This document shows, one piece after another, positions 1 through 9,304 of a stretch of 64,000 bases of DNA. The notes beneath the pieces are model-generated. The model was not told the origin of the DNA. It ran no database searches and saw only the letters and a list, made by a program, of their open reading frames with translations. Position numbers and translations under genes: made by a program. Origin of the DNA: Roseibium sp. (GTDB lineage: Bacteria; Pseudomonadota; Alphaproteobacteria; Rhizobiales; Stappiaceae); NCBI GenBank assembly GCA_017643925.1, contig JAEPML010000010.1, forward strand, positions 142,016 through 206,015. Direction: 5' to 3'. The stretch's first letter is position 1. Every line of letters starts with the position of its first letter.

Positions 1-1172
1 GCAAACTCCTCTGCCGCTTCTCCGATCAGAAAGGTTTTTGCGATCTTCGGAAAATATTGGTCGAGAGAGAGAATGCCGCCATCCTTGGCGCGACCACCCG
101 CAATCCAATAGATCCTGTCAAAACTGGAAAGCGCGCGCGCTGCCGCGTCGGCATTGGTGGCTTTGGAGTCATTGACAAACAGCACCCGTCCTTGTTTGGC
201 CACCACCTCCATCCGGTGGTGCAGGCCGGGAAACGAGCTCATGGCTGTTGCGATTTTTTCCGCAGGAAGCTCGAGCGCCCGCAGCGCCGCAAAGGCTGCT
301 GCCGCGTTTTGTCCGTTGTGGTCACCACGCAAACTGTCGATGCCCCCGAGCAGGGCAACTTCGGTCTGGGTGCCGTCATGCGCCTCGTAAAGCCGGCCAT
401 ACTTGGCATAGATGCCGTTTGTGAGTTCCTTCTCACCCGCGATCCGGCAAACCGGTTTGCGCGCCAGTTCGAGCCGATCCGCGATTGCCGACGACAACCT
501 ATCATCGACACCAACGACAGCCACTTTTGCTCCGGCGACAAGACGTTCCTTGATCGCGGCGTAGTTTTCCATCGTGCCGTGCCGATCGAGATGATCCGGT
601 GACAGGTTCATGTGAATGCCAACCGTCGGGTCAAGCGTCGGGGCGAGATCGATCTGATAAGACGAACACTCGACGACATAGTGTCGTCCAGGCTGCGGAG
701 GCTCCAGCTCAAGCACCGGCGTGCCGATGTTCCCGCCGACCTGAACATCAAGTCCCATCGTCGACAGGAGATGACCGATAAGTGCTGTTGTGGTGGACTT
801 TCCGTTTGTGCCTGTAATCGCGATCAGGGGCGCGTCGAGGCACAGCTTTCGGCGTTCCCGGCAGAAGACCTCGACATCGCCAATGATCTCGACACCGGCG
901 TTTCGAGCCAGATCAACGCTCCAGTGTGGCATTGGATGGGTCAGGGGAACACCCGGAGCCAGCACCAGCGCGTCTGTCTCGGACCAGTCCAGGTCTCTCA
1001 GGTCGCCGGTCTGAAGTCCCTCTTCCGCTGCCTGGGCAACCCGTGTCTCATTGTCGTCGAAGCACACCATATCGGCCCCACCCGCCTTCAATGAGCGAGC
1101 AGTTGCAAGACCGGAGCCGCCCAAGCCGAACAGGGCGACCTTCTTGCCTGCAAATGTGGTTGCTGGGATCAT
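1..1172 (-). CDS. murD: UDP-N-acetylmuramoylalanine--D-glutamate ligase (partial, C-terminus outside window)
   Basis: Cytoplasmic Mur ligase that adds D-glutamate to UDP-MurNAc-L-Ala using ATP. The start is the ATG at 1172 and the protein begins [20 protein letters not shown], an N-terminal nucleotide-sugar-binding fold. The ATP-binding loop GTNGKSTTT is encoded near 780-810. The reading frame is open to base 1, so about 390 codons are present and roughly the last 80 of a usual MurD are missing. It lies 5 bp downstream of mraY in the dcw operon, which fixes its identity within the Mur ligase family. Confidence 0.95.
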   Translation of the reverse strand, partial: MIPATTFAGKKVALFGLGGSGLATARSLKAGGADMVCFDDNETRVAQAAEEGLQTGDLRDLDWSETDALVLAPGVPLTHPMPHWSVDLARNAGVEIIGDVEVFCRERRKLCLDAPLIAITGTNGKSTTTALIGHLLSTMGLDVQVGGNIGTPVLELEPPQPGRHYVVECSSYQIDLAPTLDPTVGIHMNLSPDHLDRHGTMENYAAIKERLVAGAKVAVVGVDDRLSSAIADRLELARKPVCRIAGEKELTNGIYAKYGRLYEAHDGTQTEVALLGGIDSLRGDHNGQNAAAAFAALRALELPAEKIATAMSSFPGLHHRMEVVAKQGRVLFVNDSKATNADAAARALSSFDRIYWIAGGRAKDGGILSLDQYFPKIAKTFLIGEAAEEF

Positions 1173-1177
1173 CCGGC

Positions 1178-2260
1178 TTACCTCAGCTTCAAGGTTGCAA
1201 GGCCGAGCAACGCCAGGACGACCGAGATAATCCAGAAGCGGATAACCACCTGGCTTTCTGTCCAGCCCATGATCTCGAAATGGTGATGGATCGGCGCCAT
1301 ACGGAACACGCGCTTGCCAGTCAGCTTGAAGGAGATCACCTGTACGATAACAGAAACGGCCTCAAGAACAAAAAGCCCGCCAATGATCGCCAGAACGATT
1401 TCATGTTTGGTCGCAACCGCAATCGCGCCGATCATGCCGCCCAGGGCAAGGGACCCGGTGTCCCCCATAAAGATGGCCGCGGGCGGTGCGTTGAACCACA
1501 GGAAACCCAGCCCCGCGCCAATCACCGCCCCGCAAATCACGGCAAGTTCGCCCGTGCCGGAAACGTGGTGGATCTGCAGGTAGTTGGCGAATACGGCATT
1601 GCCCGAGAGATAGGCAATCAGGCCGAAGGACGCACAGGCAATCATGACCGGCACGATGGCTAGGCCATCCAGGCCATCGGTCAGATTGACTGCGTTGCCG
1701 GCCCCCACGATCACGAAAGCTGCGAAGGGAATGAAGATCAGTCCGAGATTGAAGGTAAATTCCTTCAGGAAAGGAAAGGCAATGGCCTCGGAATACTCCG
1801 AAGCATCCAGAATGGTCACGGCATAGGCCGCGAGCGCTGCAATGAGAAACTCGAGCCCGAGCCGCGCCTTTCCGCCAAAACCCTTGTGCGAGGATTTTGT
1901 CACCTTGAGATAGTCGTCATAAAAACCGATAGCACCGAAGCCGAGCGTCACGCAGATAACGACCCAGACATACGGATTGGACAGGTCCGACCAGAGAAGC
2001 GCCGCCACGAGTGCGCCGGACAGGATCATCAGCCCCCCCATCGTGGGTGTGCCTTTCTTGGTCAGATGGCTTTCAGGTCCGTCTGCCCGGATTGGCTGGC
2101 CATGCCCCTGTCTGATACGCAGGCTGGCAATGATCTTTGGGCCGAAAAGAAAAACGAAAAACAGCGCCGTCATGATGGCGCCGCCAGTTCTGAACGTGAT
2201 GTATCTGAAAACGTTCAGCGCGGAAATCTGATCTGCAAGCTGCCCCAAAAAATAAAACAT
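1178..2260 (-). CDS. mraY: Phospho-N-acetylmuramoyl-pentapeptide transferase
   Basis: Integral membrane enzyme that transfers phospho-MurNAc-pentapeptide to undecaprenyl phosphate, giving lipid I. The 360 residues match the usual length and form about ten hydrophobic helices. Family signatures are visible: GTPTMGG near residue 70, FYDDYLKV (catalytic aspartates) near 115, [10 protein letters not shown] near 190 and MAPIHHHFE near the C-terminus. It sits 10 bp after murF and 5 bp before murD, so it is surely co-transcribed with them. Confidence 0.97.
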   Translation of the reverse strand: MFYFLGQLADQISALNVFRYITFRTGGAIMTALFFVFLFGPKIIASLRIRQGHGQPIRADGPESHLTKKGTPTMGGLMILSGALVAALLWSDLSNPYVWVVICVTLGFGAIGFYDDYLKVTKSSHKGFGGKARLGLEFLIAALAAYAVTILDASEYSEAIAFPFLKEFTFNLGLIFIPFAAFVIVGAGNAVNLTDGLDGLAIVPVMIACASFGLIAYLSGNAVFANYLQIHHVSGTGELAVICGAVIGAGLGFLWFNAPPAAIFMGDTGSLALGGMIGAIAVATKHEIVLAIIGGLFVLEAVSVIVQVISFKLTGKRVFRMAPIHHHFEIMGWTESQVVIRFWIISVVLALLGLATLKLR

Positions 2261-2270
2261 CAGTTATCCC

Positions 2271-3701
2271 TTATGCCGCCTCGCTGTCATCTGCTGGCGG
2301 ATATTCTTTCTTCAACGCTTCGACAAGCGGGCCCATGCGCGTGCCGAGCGACCCCTTGATCATAACGACGTCCCCGGGACGCACGTCTTTTAGCAAAACC
2401 TCTTCGAGATCTTTCGCCTCTTCACAGTAATGCGCCTTCAGGGCCTGCGGCAGCAGGTCCCAGAGGGCATGCATATGTGGACCGGCGCAATAGACCGCAT
2501 CAATCCCTTTTTCAACAATGGGACCGGACAATTCCCCATGGAGACGGTCGGCATCCGTGCCGAGTTCGCGCATGTCACCGATCACGGCAATCCGCCTGCC
2601 GGGTGCAGTGACTTCTGCTTCCCCCAATACGGTCAGGGCCGCACGCATGGAGGCCGGATTGGCGTTGTAGCTCTCGTCAATAAGGGCCACTTCGCCACCC
2701 TGTACAGGCAATCGTGTTACCTCACCGCGCCCCCTTGGAGACCGCATGCCATCGAGGGCAAGGCCGGCCTTTGCAAGATCGGCACCCAGATCACTGACCG
2801 CCGTCAGCACAGCCAGGCTGTTCTTGACGTGGTGATTGCCCGCCGCTCCGATCTTGTAGGTAATCTCTTGCCCAAGGATGGACGCATCCACGCTGGAACC
2901 GCCCGGATAACTGGCGACGTTTTCCGTGTGGCTGTCTGCCCCGCTGTCCTCACCGAAGGTATGAACCGTGGAAACCCCGGCTGTCGATGCCAGGAACCTC
3001 AACAGATCGAACTGGCGATTGTCCTTGTTCAGAATGGCAATCCCATCCGGTTCAAGTCCTTCGAAAATCTCCGCCTTGGCTTTCGCGATCTGCTCCACGG
3101 AATCGAAGAATTCCAGGTGGACCGGCTGAACCGTCGTAATGATTGCGACATGCGGACGGACCATCTTGACCAGGGGTCGGATCTCATCGGCATGGTTCAT
3201 GCCGATTTCAAAGACCCCGTATTCCGTATCCTCTGGCATACGTGCCAGGGTGAGCGGTACGCCCCAGTGGTTGTTGAATGACGCCACCGAAGCGTGAACC
3301 TTTCCGGACGGTTCCAGAGTCAGGCGCAATGCCTCCTTGGTGCCGGTCTTGCCCACCGACCCGGTCACCGCGACGATGCGTGCCTTGCTTCGAGCCCGCG
3401 CGGCAATTCCGAGTTGGCGCATGGCTTCCAGCGGATCCGCGACCACGACATAGCGACCGTCTTCCGGCAAATCCTTCAAGCGGTCATTGGCGACGAGTGC
3501 AAGCGACGCACCGGCTTCCAGAGCTGCGGCAACGTAGTCATGACCATCCAGCCGGTCCCCCTTGATGGCGATGAAAGCATCGCCCGGTTCCAGGGTACGG
3601 CTGTCGATGGAAATGCCGGTGACCTGTGATGCGACATCACCCCTGGCGTCGCCGCCAGTGGCTTCAACAAAGGCATCAAGGGTCCAAAGCGGATCGCTCA
3701 T
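2271..3701 (-). CDS. murF: UDP-N-acetylmuramoyl-tripeptide--D-alanyl-D-alanine ligase
   Basis: Cytoplasmic ligase that adds D-Ala-D-Ala to the UDP-MurNAc-tripeptide. The 476 residues show the three-domain Mur ligase plan, with the P-loop GSVGKTGTKEAL near residue 115 and the central ESYNANP motif near 340. The second glycine-lysine-threonine step of the P-loop is intact, so it should be active. Its ATG overlaps the murE stop codon by 4 bp (ATGA), a translational-coupling arrangement. Confidence 0.97.
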   Translation of the reverse strand: MSDPLWTLDAFVEATGGDARGDVASQVTGISIDSRTLEPGDAFIAIKGDRLDGHDYVAAALEAGASLALVANDRLKDLPEDGRYVVVADPLEAMRQLGIAARARSKARIVAVTGSVGKTGTKEALRLTLEPSGKVHASVASFNNHWGVPLTLARMPEDTEYGVFEIGMNHADEIRPLVKMVRPHVAIITTVQPVHLEFFDSVEQIAKAKAEIFEGLEPDGIAILNKDNRQFDLLRFLASTAGVSTVHTFGEDSGADSHTENVASYPGGSSVDASILGQEITYKIGAAGNHHVKNSLAVLTAVSDLGADLAKAGLALDGMRSPRGRGEVTRLPVQGGEVALIDESYNANPASMRAALTVLGEAEVTAPGRRIAVIGDMRELGTDADRLHGELSGPIVEKGIDAVYCAGPHMHALWDLLPQALKAHYCEEAKDLEEVLLKDVRPGDVVMIKGSLGTRMGPLVEALKKEYPPADDSEAA

Positions 3702-5167
3702 AGTTTTCCTTCAAGACTGATCGCACGCGCAACGGCTTCATGATCGGAAAAGGGAATCACTGTGTCGCCAACAATCTGGCCGGTTTCGTGACCCTTTCCC
3801 GCAACACACAGGATATCTCCAGAATTCAACCGACGGACGCCTTCCGCTATGGCCTCGAAGCGGTCACCGATCTCGAGCGCGCCAGGCGCCCCGCCAAGAA
3901 CCGCCTTTCGAATGGCCGCAGGGTCTTCCGAACGTGGATTGTCATCAGTCACGATCACCAGATCCGCACGACGCGCCGCTGCCTCTCCCATCAAAGCGCG
4001 TTTGCCGGGATCCCGGTCTCCGCCGGCACCAATCACCACCGACAGTTTCCCGCCCGCAAAGGGCTGCAGCGCGGCCAGCGCATTGTCCAGGGCATCCGGC
4101 TTGTGGGCGTAGTCGACAAAGACAAGGCCACCGTTGCCGGTCTTGCCGGCGAGCTCCAGCCGGCCGGGAGCACCTTTGAGGTTTTCAAGCGCGCGCAGGG
4201 CAGCCCCGCTGTCGATGCCGGCAGCAATGGCCAGTCCAGCCGCAATCAGCGCATTCGACACCTGAAACTTGCCTATCAGCGGCAACGTCACCTTGTACTC
4301 GCCGCGCGCCGTTTGAAGCGTCATGATCTGACCGGCGCCATCGGGTTTGAGGCCCGTGAGCTTGAGATCAGCACCCGTCTCGCCAACCGTGAACACCGGC
4401 AGCCCGCGAGCAGCGGCAACTTCCAGGACGCGCTCGGAATATTTCTCGCCCGGATCGACGACAACGGTACCGCCAGCGGGAAGCAGATCCTTGAACAGCC
4501 GGAGTTTGGCTTGCAGGTATTCCTCGATCGTCGCGTGATAATCCATGTGATCACGACCGAGATTGGTGAATGCCGCGGCTGTCAGCCGAACGCCATCAAG
4601 CCTGTACTGATCCAGTCCGTGAGAAGACGCCTCCATTGCGGCATGGTTGATTCCTTCGCCTTCAAGTTCCGCCAGTTCCTTTTGAAGTGCGACAGGGTCA
4701 GGCGTCGTCAAGCCACCGTAGCTTTCGCCATCCGGCTTGATCGTTCCGAGCGTTCCAAGGCTGGCGGCAGGGTGCCCTGCCGACTGGAAGATCTGGCGGA
4801 CAAAATGGGCAACAGAGGTTTTCCCGGCCGTCCCGGTCACCGCGACAATCGTGTCGGGTTGTGCACCATAAAAGCGGGCAGCCATCTTCGCCAGATCCCG
4901 CCTCGGCTCGTCAGCACCGATGACCACGACACCGGCAGGGCAAGCGGCCCTCACCTGCTCTTCGCTGTCTGTTGCACACAAAACGGCTATGGCCCCGGCG
5001 GCGCAGGCCTTCGGGGCAAAGGTGGAACCATCGACGGTGGCTCCCTTGAGGGCAGCAAACAGAAATCCGGGCTCCACCTTGCGGCTGTCAGCCGTCAGTC
5101 CCGTGATTTTCAGACCCTTCGCCTCGTCCGGCAAGTCAAGGCCGGCAGCTAGATACTCAAGATCCAT
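3698..5167 (-). CDS. murE: UDP-N-acetylmuramoyl-L-alanyl-D-glutamate--2,6-diaminopimelate ligase
   Basis: Adds the third stem-peptide residue to UDP-MurNAc-L-Ala-D-Glu. The 489-residue protein has the P-loop GTAGKTS near residue 115. The motif DDNPRSEDP near residue 410 is the signature that, by family knowledge, selects meso-diaminopimelate rather than lysine. This fits a Gram-negative wall. It follows ftsI after a 100-bp gap, the largest gap in this operon, and overlaps murF by 4 bp. Confidence 0.97.
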   Translation of the reverse strand: MDLEYLAAGLDLPDEAKGLKITGLTADSRKVEPGFLFAALKGATVDGSTFAPKACAAGAIAVLCATDSEEQVRAACPAGVVVIGADEPRRDLAKMAARFYGAQPDTIVAVTGTAGKTSVAHFVRQIFQSAGHPAASLGTLGTIKPDGESYGGLTTPDPVALQKELAELEGEGINHAAMEASSHGLDQYRLDGVRLTAAAFTNLGRDHMDYHATIEEYLQAKLRLFKDLLPAGGTVVVDPGEKYSERVLEVAAARGLPVFTVGETGADLKLTGLKPDGAGQIMTLQTARGEYKVTLPLIGKFQVSNALIAAGLAIAAGIDSGAALRALENLKGAPGRLELAGKTGNGGLVFVDYAHKPDALDNALAALQPFAGGKLSVVIGAGGDRDPGKRALMGEAAARRADLVIVTDDNPRSEDPAAIRKAVLGGAPGALEIGDRFEAIAEGVRRLNSGDILCVAGKGHETGQIVGDTVIPFSDHEAVARAISLEGKL

Positions 5168-5267
5168 TACATCCGATCATCCGGTTTGTGCGTCGTCTTG
5201 CTGGAGCATCAAAATCAACGGATAACGGCTGCGACCCCGCCGATGATTTCAGCTCCCGTTAGTCTCC

Positions 5268-6980
5268 TTAATAGGAAATCTCGATAGGTTCATCCCCTTT
5301 ACCGAACCGCGGCATCACTCCAAGCATCGGAGCGGCGCGGCGAATGATCGCCCCCGCGGTCGGTGCAGTGTTCAATCCTGCCGTCGCGCCGATCCCCTCA
5401 CGCTCAGGCTTCGGTTCGTCCAACACCACCAGCACCACGTAGCGCGGATCGTCCATCGGGAAGGCGGACAGGAAGGAGTTGCGGCGTTTGTTGCTGACAT
5501 AACGCCCGTTCTCGATCTTCTCCGCAGTCCCGGTTTTGCCGCCAACCGTATAACCCGGAACATCGGCCCTGCGCCCCGAACCCGACAGAACATTGAGCCG
5601 GAAAAGGTAGCGCATCATGCGGCTGACATCATCGGAAATCACTTGTTTGCCAAGCTCTTGGACCTGATCCTGGCTGCGCGGCAGAAATGTCGGTGGCAGC
5701 AGGGTCCCGCCGTTCACGACGGCAGCAGCTGCAACGGCTGTCTGCATCGGCGTCACTGAAAGACCATGCCCGAAGGAGATGGTCATCGCAGCCAGCTCGT
5801 TCCATTTCGGCGGAAGCAGCGGAGCTGCGTTTTCCGGCAACTCGGTCTTCAGACGCTTGGTCAGGTGCAGGCGCTCCAGAAACTCCTTCTGACGCGCGAC
5901 ACCGGTTGCAAGCATCATCTTGGCCGTGCCGATATTTGAGGAGTAGATGAAGATTTCCGGAACGGAGAGGATGCGGTTTTTCCCGTGGAAATCTGAAATC
6001 GTCCGCCCTGCCGCGCGGATCGGCCGAGTCGCATCAAAGCTGTCATTGATGGATACGGCGCCTGAATCGAGTGCCATGGCCGTTGTAAACGCCTTGAAGA
6101 CCGACCCCATTTCAAAGACGCCGCCGGTCACCCTGTTCAAACGGTCCTTCTGCAGGGCCTGGACACGGTCGTTCGGATCGTAATCCGGCAGGGACGACAT
6201 GGCGACGACTTCTCCGGTTTTTGCGTTCAGCACAATGCCCGCAGCTGCAATCGCCTTGTATCGATCCATGGCCTTGACGAGTTCGTCGCGCACAACGTGC
6301 TGCACCCTGAGATCAACCGACAACCTTACCGGCTCCATGGAGCGGTCCGAGGTAAAGCCAAGTGACTGAAGATCGGCAAGCCAGGCATCGTCGATGTACT
6401 TTTCAACACCCGCGAGCCCCTGGTTGTCGACATTCACGGACCCGACGATATGACCAGCCGTCGGGCCGCCCGGATAAAACCGCTTGCCTTCGGACAGGAA
6501 ACCAACCCCTGGCAGACCGAGATTGTGCACTTCCTCGGCTTTTCTCGGGGTCATCTCCCGCTTCAGCCAGACAAATCCTGCATTGCTGTCCAGCCTCCTG
6601 CGCACCTGCGCTTCGTCGAGTTCAGGCAGCACCCGGATGATGCCTTCAACGGCCTCATCGACGTCGATGATCCGGCGTGGCTCCGCATAAAGCGATGCGG
6701 TCTTGATATCCGTTGCAAGAATTTCACCGTTGCGGTCGACAAGATCCGGTCTCGACGCAGCCACCGAGTCCTGGGCCGAAATCCAGTCCTTGGACGGCGC
6801 TTCGTCCATCTGCGCCAACAACATCAGGCGCCCTGCGATGGCGACATAGACCAGGGCAAAGGCCAGCATTGCGACATAAACGCGGGATTTGACCGCACTC
6901 GAGGAAACCGATCCGCGTGCTGAACGAGGCTGTCCACGCCGCACCTGAAGAAAACTTGCCGGTTCGCTAATCATCGTCAT
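5268..6980 (-). CDS. ftsI: Peptidoglycan D,D-transpeptidase FtsI (PBP3)
   Basis: Septal cross-linking transpeptidase of the divisome, anchored in the inner membrane with its catalytic domain in the periplasm. Of the 570 residues, the first 33 are cytoplasmic and basic, and a transmembrane helix spans about 34-54. The penicillin-binding motifs are intact: SVFK (Ser293-Lys296), SSN (347-349) and KTG (482-484). The ATG at 6980 lies 10 bp after ftsL. Length, motifs and position all agree with FtsI. Confidence 0.97.
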   Translation of the reverse strand: MTMISEPASFLQVRRGQPRSARGSVSSSAVKSRVYVAMLAFALVYVAIAGRLMLLAQMDEAPSKDWISAQDSVAASRPDLVDRNGEILATDIKTASLYAEPRRIIDVDEAVEGIIRVLPELDEAQVRRRLDSNAGFVWLKREMTPRKAEEVHNLGLPGVGFLSEGKRFYPGGPTAGHIVGSVNVDNQGLAGVEKYIDDAWLADLQSLGFTSDRSMEPVRLSVDLRVQHVVRDELVKAMDRYKAIAAAGIVLNAKTGEVVAMSSLPDYDPNDRVQALQKDRLNRVTGGVFEMGSVFKAFTTAMALDSGAVSINDSFDATRPIRAAGRTISDFHGKNRILSVPEIFIYSSNIGTAKMMLATGVARQKEFLERLHLTKRLKTELPENAAPLLPPKWNELAAMTISFGHGLSVTPMQTAVAAAAVVNGGTLLPPTFLPRSQDQVQELGKQVISDDVSRMMRYLFRLNVLSGSGRRADVPGYTVGGKTGTAEKIENGRYVSNKRRNSFLSAFPMDDPRYVVLVVLDEPKPEREGIGATAGLNTAPTAGAIIRRAAPMLGVMPRFGKGDEPIEISY

Positions 6981-6990
6981 GGTCAGCCCC

Positions 6991-7347
6991 TCACCGGATC
7001 ACGGACGATGAGCCGGCATAGCCGCCCATCTTGTTGGAGCCACCGATCGGTTCAAGCATCACCGGACGTGCCGGAAGGTCTTCCGGAGTGACGATTTGCT
7101 TCACATCGAGCGCTTCAAGCTGAAGAAAGTCGTTATAGCGTTCCACCAGGGTCTGCAGGCGTTCGGGCTTGTTCAAAAGGCTCCATTCCGCCTTCAGGTG
7201 ACGAATGGCATCCCGTTCCTCGTCAATCTGCCTTTGCAGGTCCGCCACCCTCTCGGCGGATTTGGTGGCCGCCAGCTTCATGTCGTAAACCGTGGCTGCG
7301 CCGATAACGACAGCCAGGATGAACAGGATGTTCAACGCTCGAACCAT
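6991..7347 (-). CDS. ftsL: Cell division protein FtsL
   Basis: Small bitopic divisome protein. The 118 residues have a short cytoplasmic tail, a transmembrane helix at about 5-22, and a coiled-coil/leucine-rich stretch at about 30-75 (KSAERVADLQRQIDEERD) that would contact FtsB-type partners. Sequence conservation in this family is low, so the call leans on size, topology and its position between rsmH (2-bp gap) and ftsI (10-bp gap). Confidence 0.88.
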   Translation of the reverse strand: MVRALNILFILAVVIGAATVYDMKLAATKSAERVADLQRQIDEERDAIRHLKAEWSLLNKPERLQTLVERYNDFLQLEALDVKQIVTPEDLPARPVMLEPIGGSNKMGGYAGSSSVIR

Positions 7348-7349
7348 TC

Positions 7350-8390
7350 TCAGCCCCCTAGCCCATGAAACTCTGCCAGGCGCGGCACGCCGGCAGCATG
7401 GATATCCAAGTCGCGTGCATCAGCCTCGGTCCGCCGCCCGGCCCTCAGCTTTGCGGAACGCGCCCGCGGATTAACGTCCGTCTCCGACCCGGTTGCTTCC
7501 ACGGCTTTGCGCGTAAGCAGCTGGAACGTCGCCGGAGGCACCTCTTCCTCCGGCATATGCCTGGATCCCCCACCGCGTGTGCGGGTGCGATCCTGAAAAA
7601 ATCTCTTCACGATACGATCTTCGAGTGAATGAAAACTCACCAGAACCAGGCGGCCGCCCGGCTTGAGGATCCGCTCGGCGGCGCCCAGCGCTTTCGCCGC
7701 CTGATGCAGCTCGCCATTGACATAGATCCGGAGCGCCTGAAACGTCCTGGTTGCCGGGTGGATCTGCGCCTTTTTCGGCGACCTGCCCAACACTTTCTCG
7801 ATCAGGTTTGCCAGCTCCACTGTTCGCGAGAACGGCTTTTCCTGTCGCCCCCTCTCAATGGCATGCGCCACCGAGGTCGCCCGTTTTTCCTCGCCGAGAA
7901 GCCCGATGATCCGGATCAGGTCCTTTACGGGAAGCTCATTCACGACGTTCGCGGCTGATGGCCCCGCCTGCTCCATGCGCATGTCGAGTGGTCCGTCACG
8001 CAGGAAGGAAAACCCGCGATCAGCCTCGTCGAGCTGCATGGAGGACACGCCAAGGTCAAGTACAACGCCATCGACACCGTCAAAGCCGCAGTCTCTTGAA
8101 TGCTGTTCAAGGTCGGCAAACTGGCCCGGCACCAGCATCAGGCGGCCACCGGCTTCCTTCACAAGATCCTGACCGCCCTCGATCGCGTCGGGATCGCGGT
8201 CAATGCCGATCACACTGGCCCCACGCTCCAGAATTGCACGCGAATACCCACCGGCACCGAAAGTTCCATCGACAATGATTTCGCCAGGCTGTGGGTCGAG
8301 CCACTTTAGCACCTCACCGAGGAGAACCGGCACATGGCGCTCTGGTCCGCCAGCGGCAGGAGTATCGTGCCTGTCGCCGAGCGCCATCAT
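7350..8390 (-). CDS. rsmH: 16S rRNA (cytosine(1402)-N(4))-methyltransferase
   Basis: SAM-dependent methyltransferase (formerly MraW) acting on C1402 of 16S rRNA. The 346-residue protein shows HVPVLLGEVLKWL at the start of the domain, the SAM site DGTFGAGGYS near residue 42, GIDRDP near 64, and the C-terminal VLVSFHSLEDRIVK near 250. These are all typical of the family. The start overlaps the mraZ stop by 4 bp. The tail past residue 310 is low-complexity and basic, as is common in alphaproteobacterial copies. Confidence 0.96.
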   Translation of the reverse strand: MMALGDRHDTPAAGGPERHVPVLLGEVLKWLDPQPGEIIVDGTFGAGGYSRAILERGASVIGIDRDPDAIEGGQDLVKEAGGRLMLVPGQFADLEQHSRDCGFDGVDGVVLDLGVSSMQLDEADRGFSFLRDGPLDMRMEQAGPSAANVVNELPVKDLIRIIGLLGEEKRATSVAHAIERGRQEKPFSRTVELANLIEKVLGRSPKKAQIHPATRTFQALRIYVNGELHQAAKALGAAERILKPGGRLVLVSFHSLEDRIVKRFFQDRTRTRGGGSRHMPEEEVPPATFQLLTRKAVEATGSETDVNPRARSAKLRAGRRTEADARDLDIHAAGVPRLAEFHGLGG

Positions 8391-8854
8391 GACGGCTCTC
8401 CTTGCGAGGTCGCAAGCGGCTGCGCCGCCAGCATCGCGAGTGCGCGTTTTTGGGCCTCAGCGCGGTACTCGCGAAACTTTTCAGGTTCCCAGATCTGGAA
8501 CTTGTAATTCATGCCAACGAACGTGACGTAGTCGGTTAGCCCGGTGTGATCGCGGATCATGTCGGAAATGGTCATGCGCCCATCTCCGTCAATTTTCGGG
8601 TTCTCGCTGGCGCCAAAAAGAGCCACGGCAAGTGCATCGTGATCGGGCGACAGCTTGGCGAAGGCTTCCGAGCGCTTGTTGATCTCGGCCAGCAAATCGT
8701 TGCCGCCCGCATCCACCGCGCTGCAATGGGAAGATGTGATGCAATAAAGCCCTTCAAAACCGTCTCTCGCCAATACCGCTCGGAAGGGTGCCGGGATCGA
8801 CACGCGACCCTTGGCATCCAGCCGGTTGGTAAAGTGAGAAACAAATCCGGCCAT
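8387..8854 (-). CDS. mraZ: Transcriptional regulator MraZ
   Basis: First gene of the dcw operon; its product is a ring-forming DNA-binding protein that represses its own operon in E. coli. The start at 8854 is preferred because MAGFVSHFTNRLD aligns with MraZ N-termini and GAGGGG lies just upstream; an in-frame ATG at 8887 would add 11 atypical residues. From this start the protein has 155 residues and both DXXXR-type motifs: DAKGR near 13-17 and DGDGR in the second half. Likely operator repeats lie at 9017-9050. Confidence 0.95.
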   Translation of the reverse strand: MAGFVSHFTNRLDAKGRVSIPAPFRAVLARDGFEGLYCITSSHCSAVDAGGNDLLAEINKRSEAFAKLSPDHDALAVALFGASENPKIDGDGRMTISDMIRDHTGLTDYVTFVGMNYKFQIWEPEKFREYRAEAQKRALAMLAAQPLATSQGEPS

Positions 8855-8996
8855 ACATCCCCTCGAAGCGGAAACCTGTCCGCTCAAAACCCCAAAACAC
8901 CCGAACGAGAAGAAACGGCCTGCAACTTGTCAGGACTGCAATTTGCGAAAATGGCTCTTTCCGAGCCGTTAACAGCGTCCTGCACCCTGTCACAAA

Positions 8997-9071
8997 TGGG
9001 CCCGCACTCCCCATTCTGGGTCTGTATGGGATACCATGGGAAAACATGGGCGGTCAATGGAACCACATGGA
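8997..9071. promoter_or_regulatory. Putative MraZ-binding repeats upstream of the dcw operon
   Basis: On the plus strand TGGG occurs at 9017, 9027, 9037 and 9047, exactly 10 bp apart, with an extra TGGG at 8997 and weaker TGGA/TGG copies at 9058 and 9068. E. coli MraZ is known to bind TGGGN repeats separated by 5 bp, which is the same 10-bp period. The array lies about 160-200 bp before the mraZ start, where autoregulation is expected. That it is an operator is inference. Confidence 0.8.
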
Positions 9072-9242
9072 TTCCAGCTCGATTTGATCGCACACGACCC
9101 CGTCGACCGACATTACGGGAAACATGCTTAATGAAGCCTTGACAGAATAGAAGAATCGGATTCGCAGGATTACGGAGGTTTTGGATTTTCCACCCTGCAG
9201 ACCCGGCAAAATTTACCTAGCGGGAAGAAGCTGTGGAGAACG

Positions 9243-9272
9243 AAAAAACGCCACGCTCGAAGCGCGGCGTTT
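9243..9272 (-). terminator. Rho-independent terminator of the large repeat-protein gene
   Basis: An 11-bp stem (arms 9248-9258 and 9261-9271, one G-T type mismatch, 2-nt centre that opens to a TTCG-like loop) is followed on the minus strand by a run of six T. It lies about 30 bp after the stop of the gene ending at 9305 and shields the mraZ control region from it. Confidence 0.85.
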
Positions 9273-9304
9273 CAACATGTCGATTGTCACATCGACAGAT
9301 TTAA

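Noticed and set aside
3740..5152. 470-residue open frame on the plus strand
   Set aside because: Antisense to murE; long open frames opposite GC-rich genes are common and this one has no domain.
9279..9298. Second hairpin TGTCGAT/ATCGACA near the terminator
   Set aside because: Short stem without a T-run; the adjacent stem at 9248-9271 explains termination.
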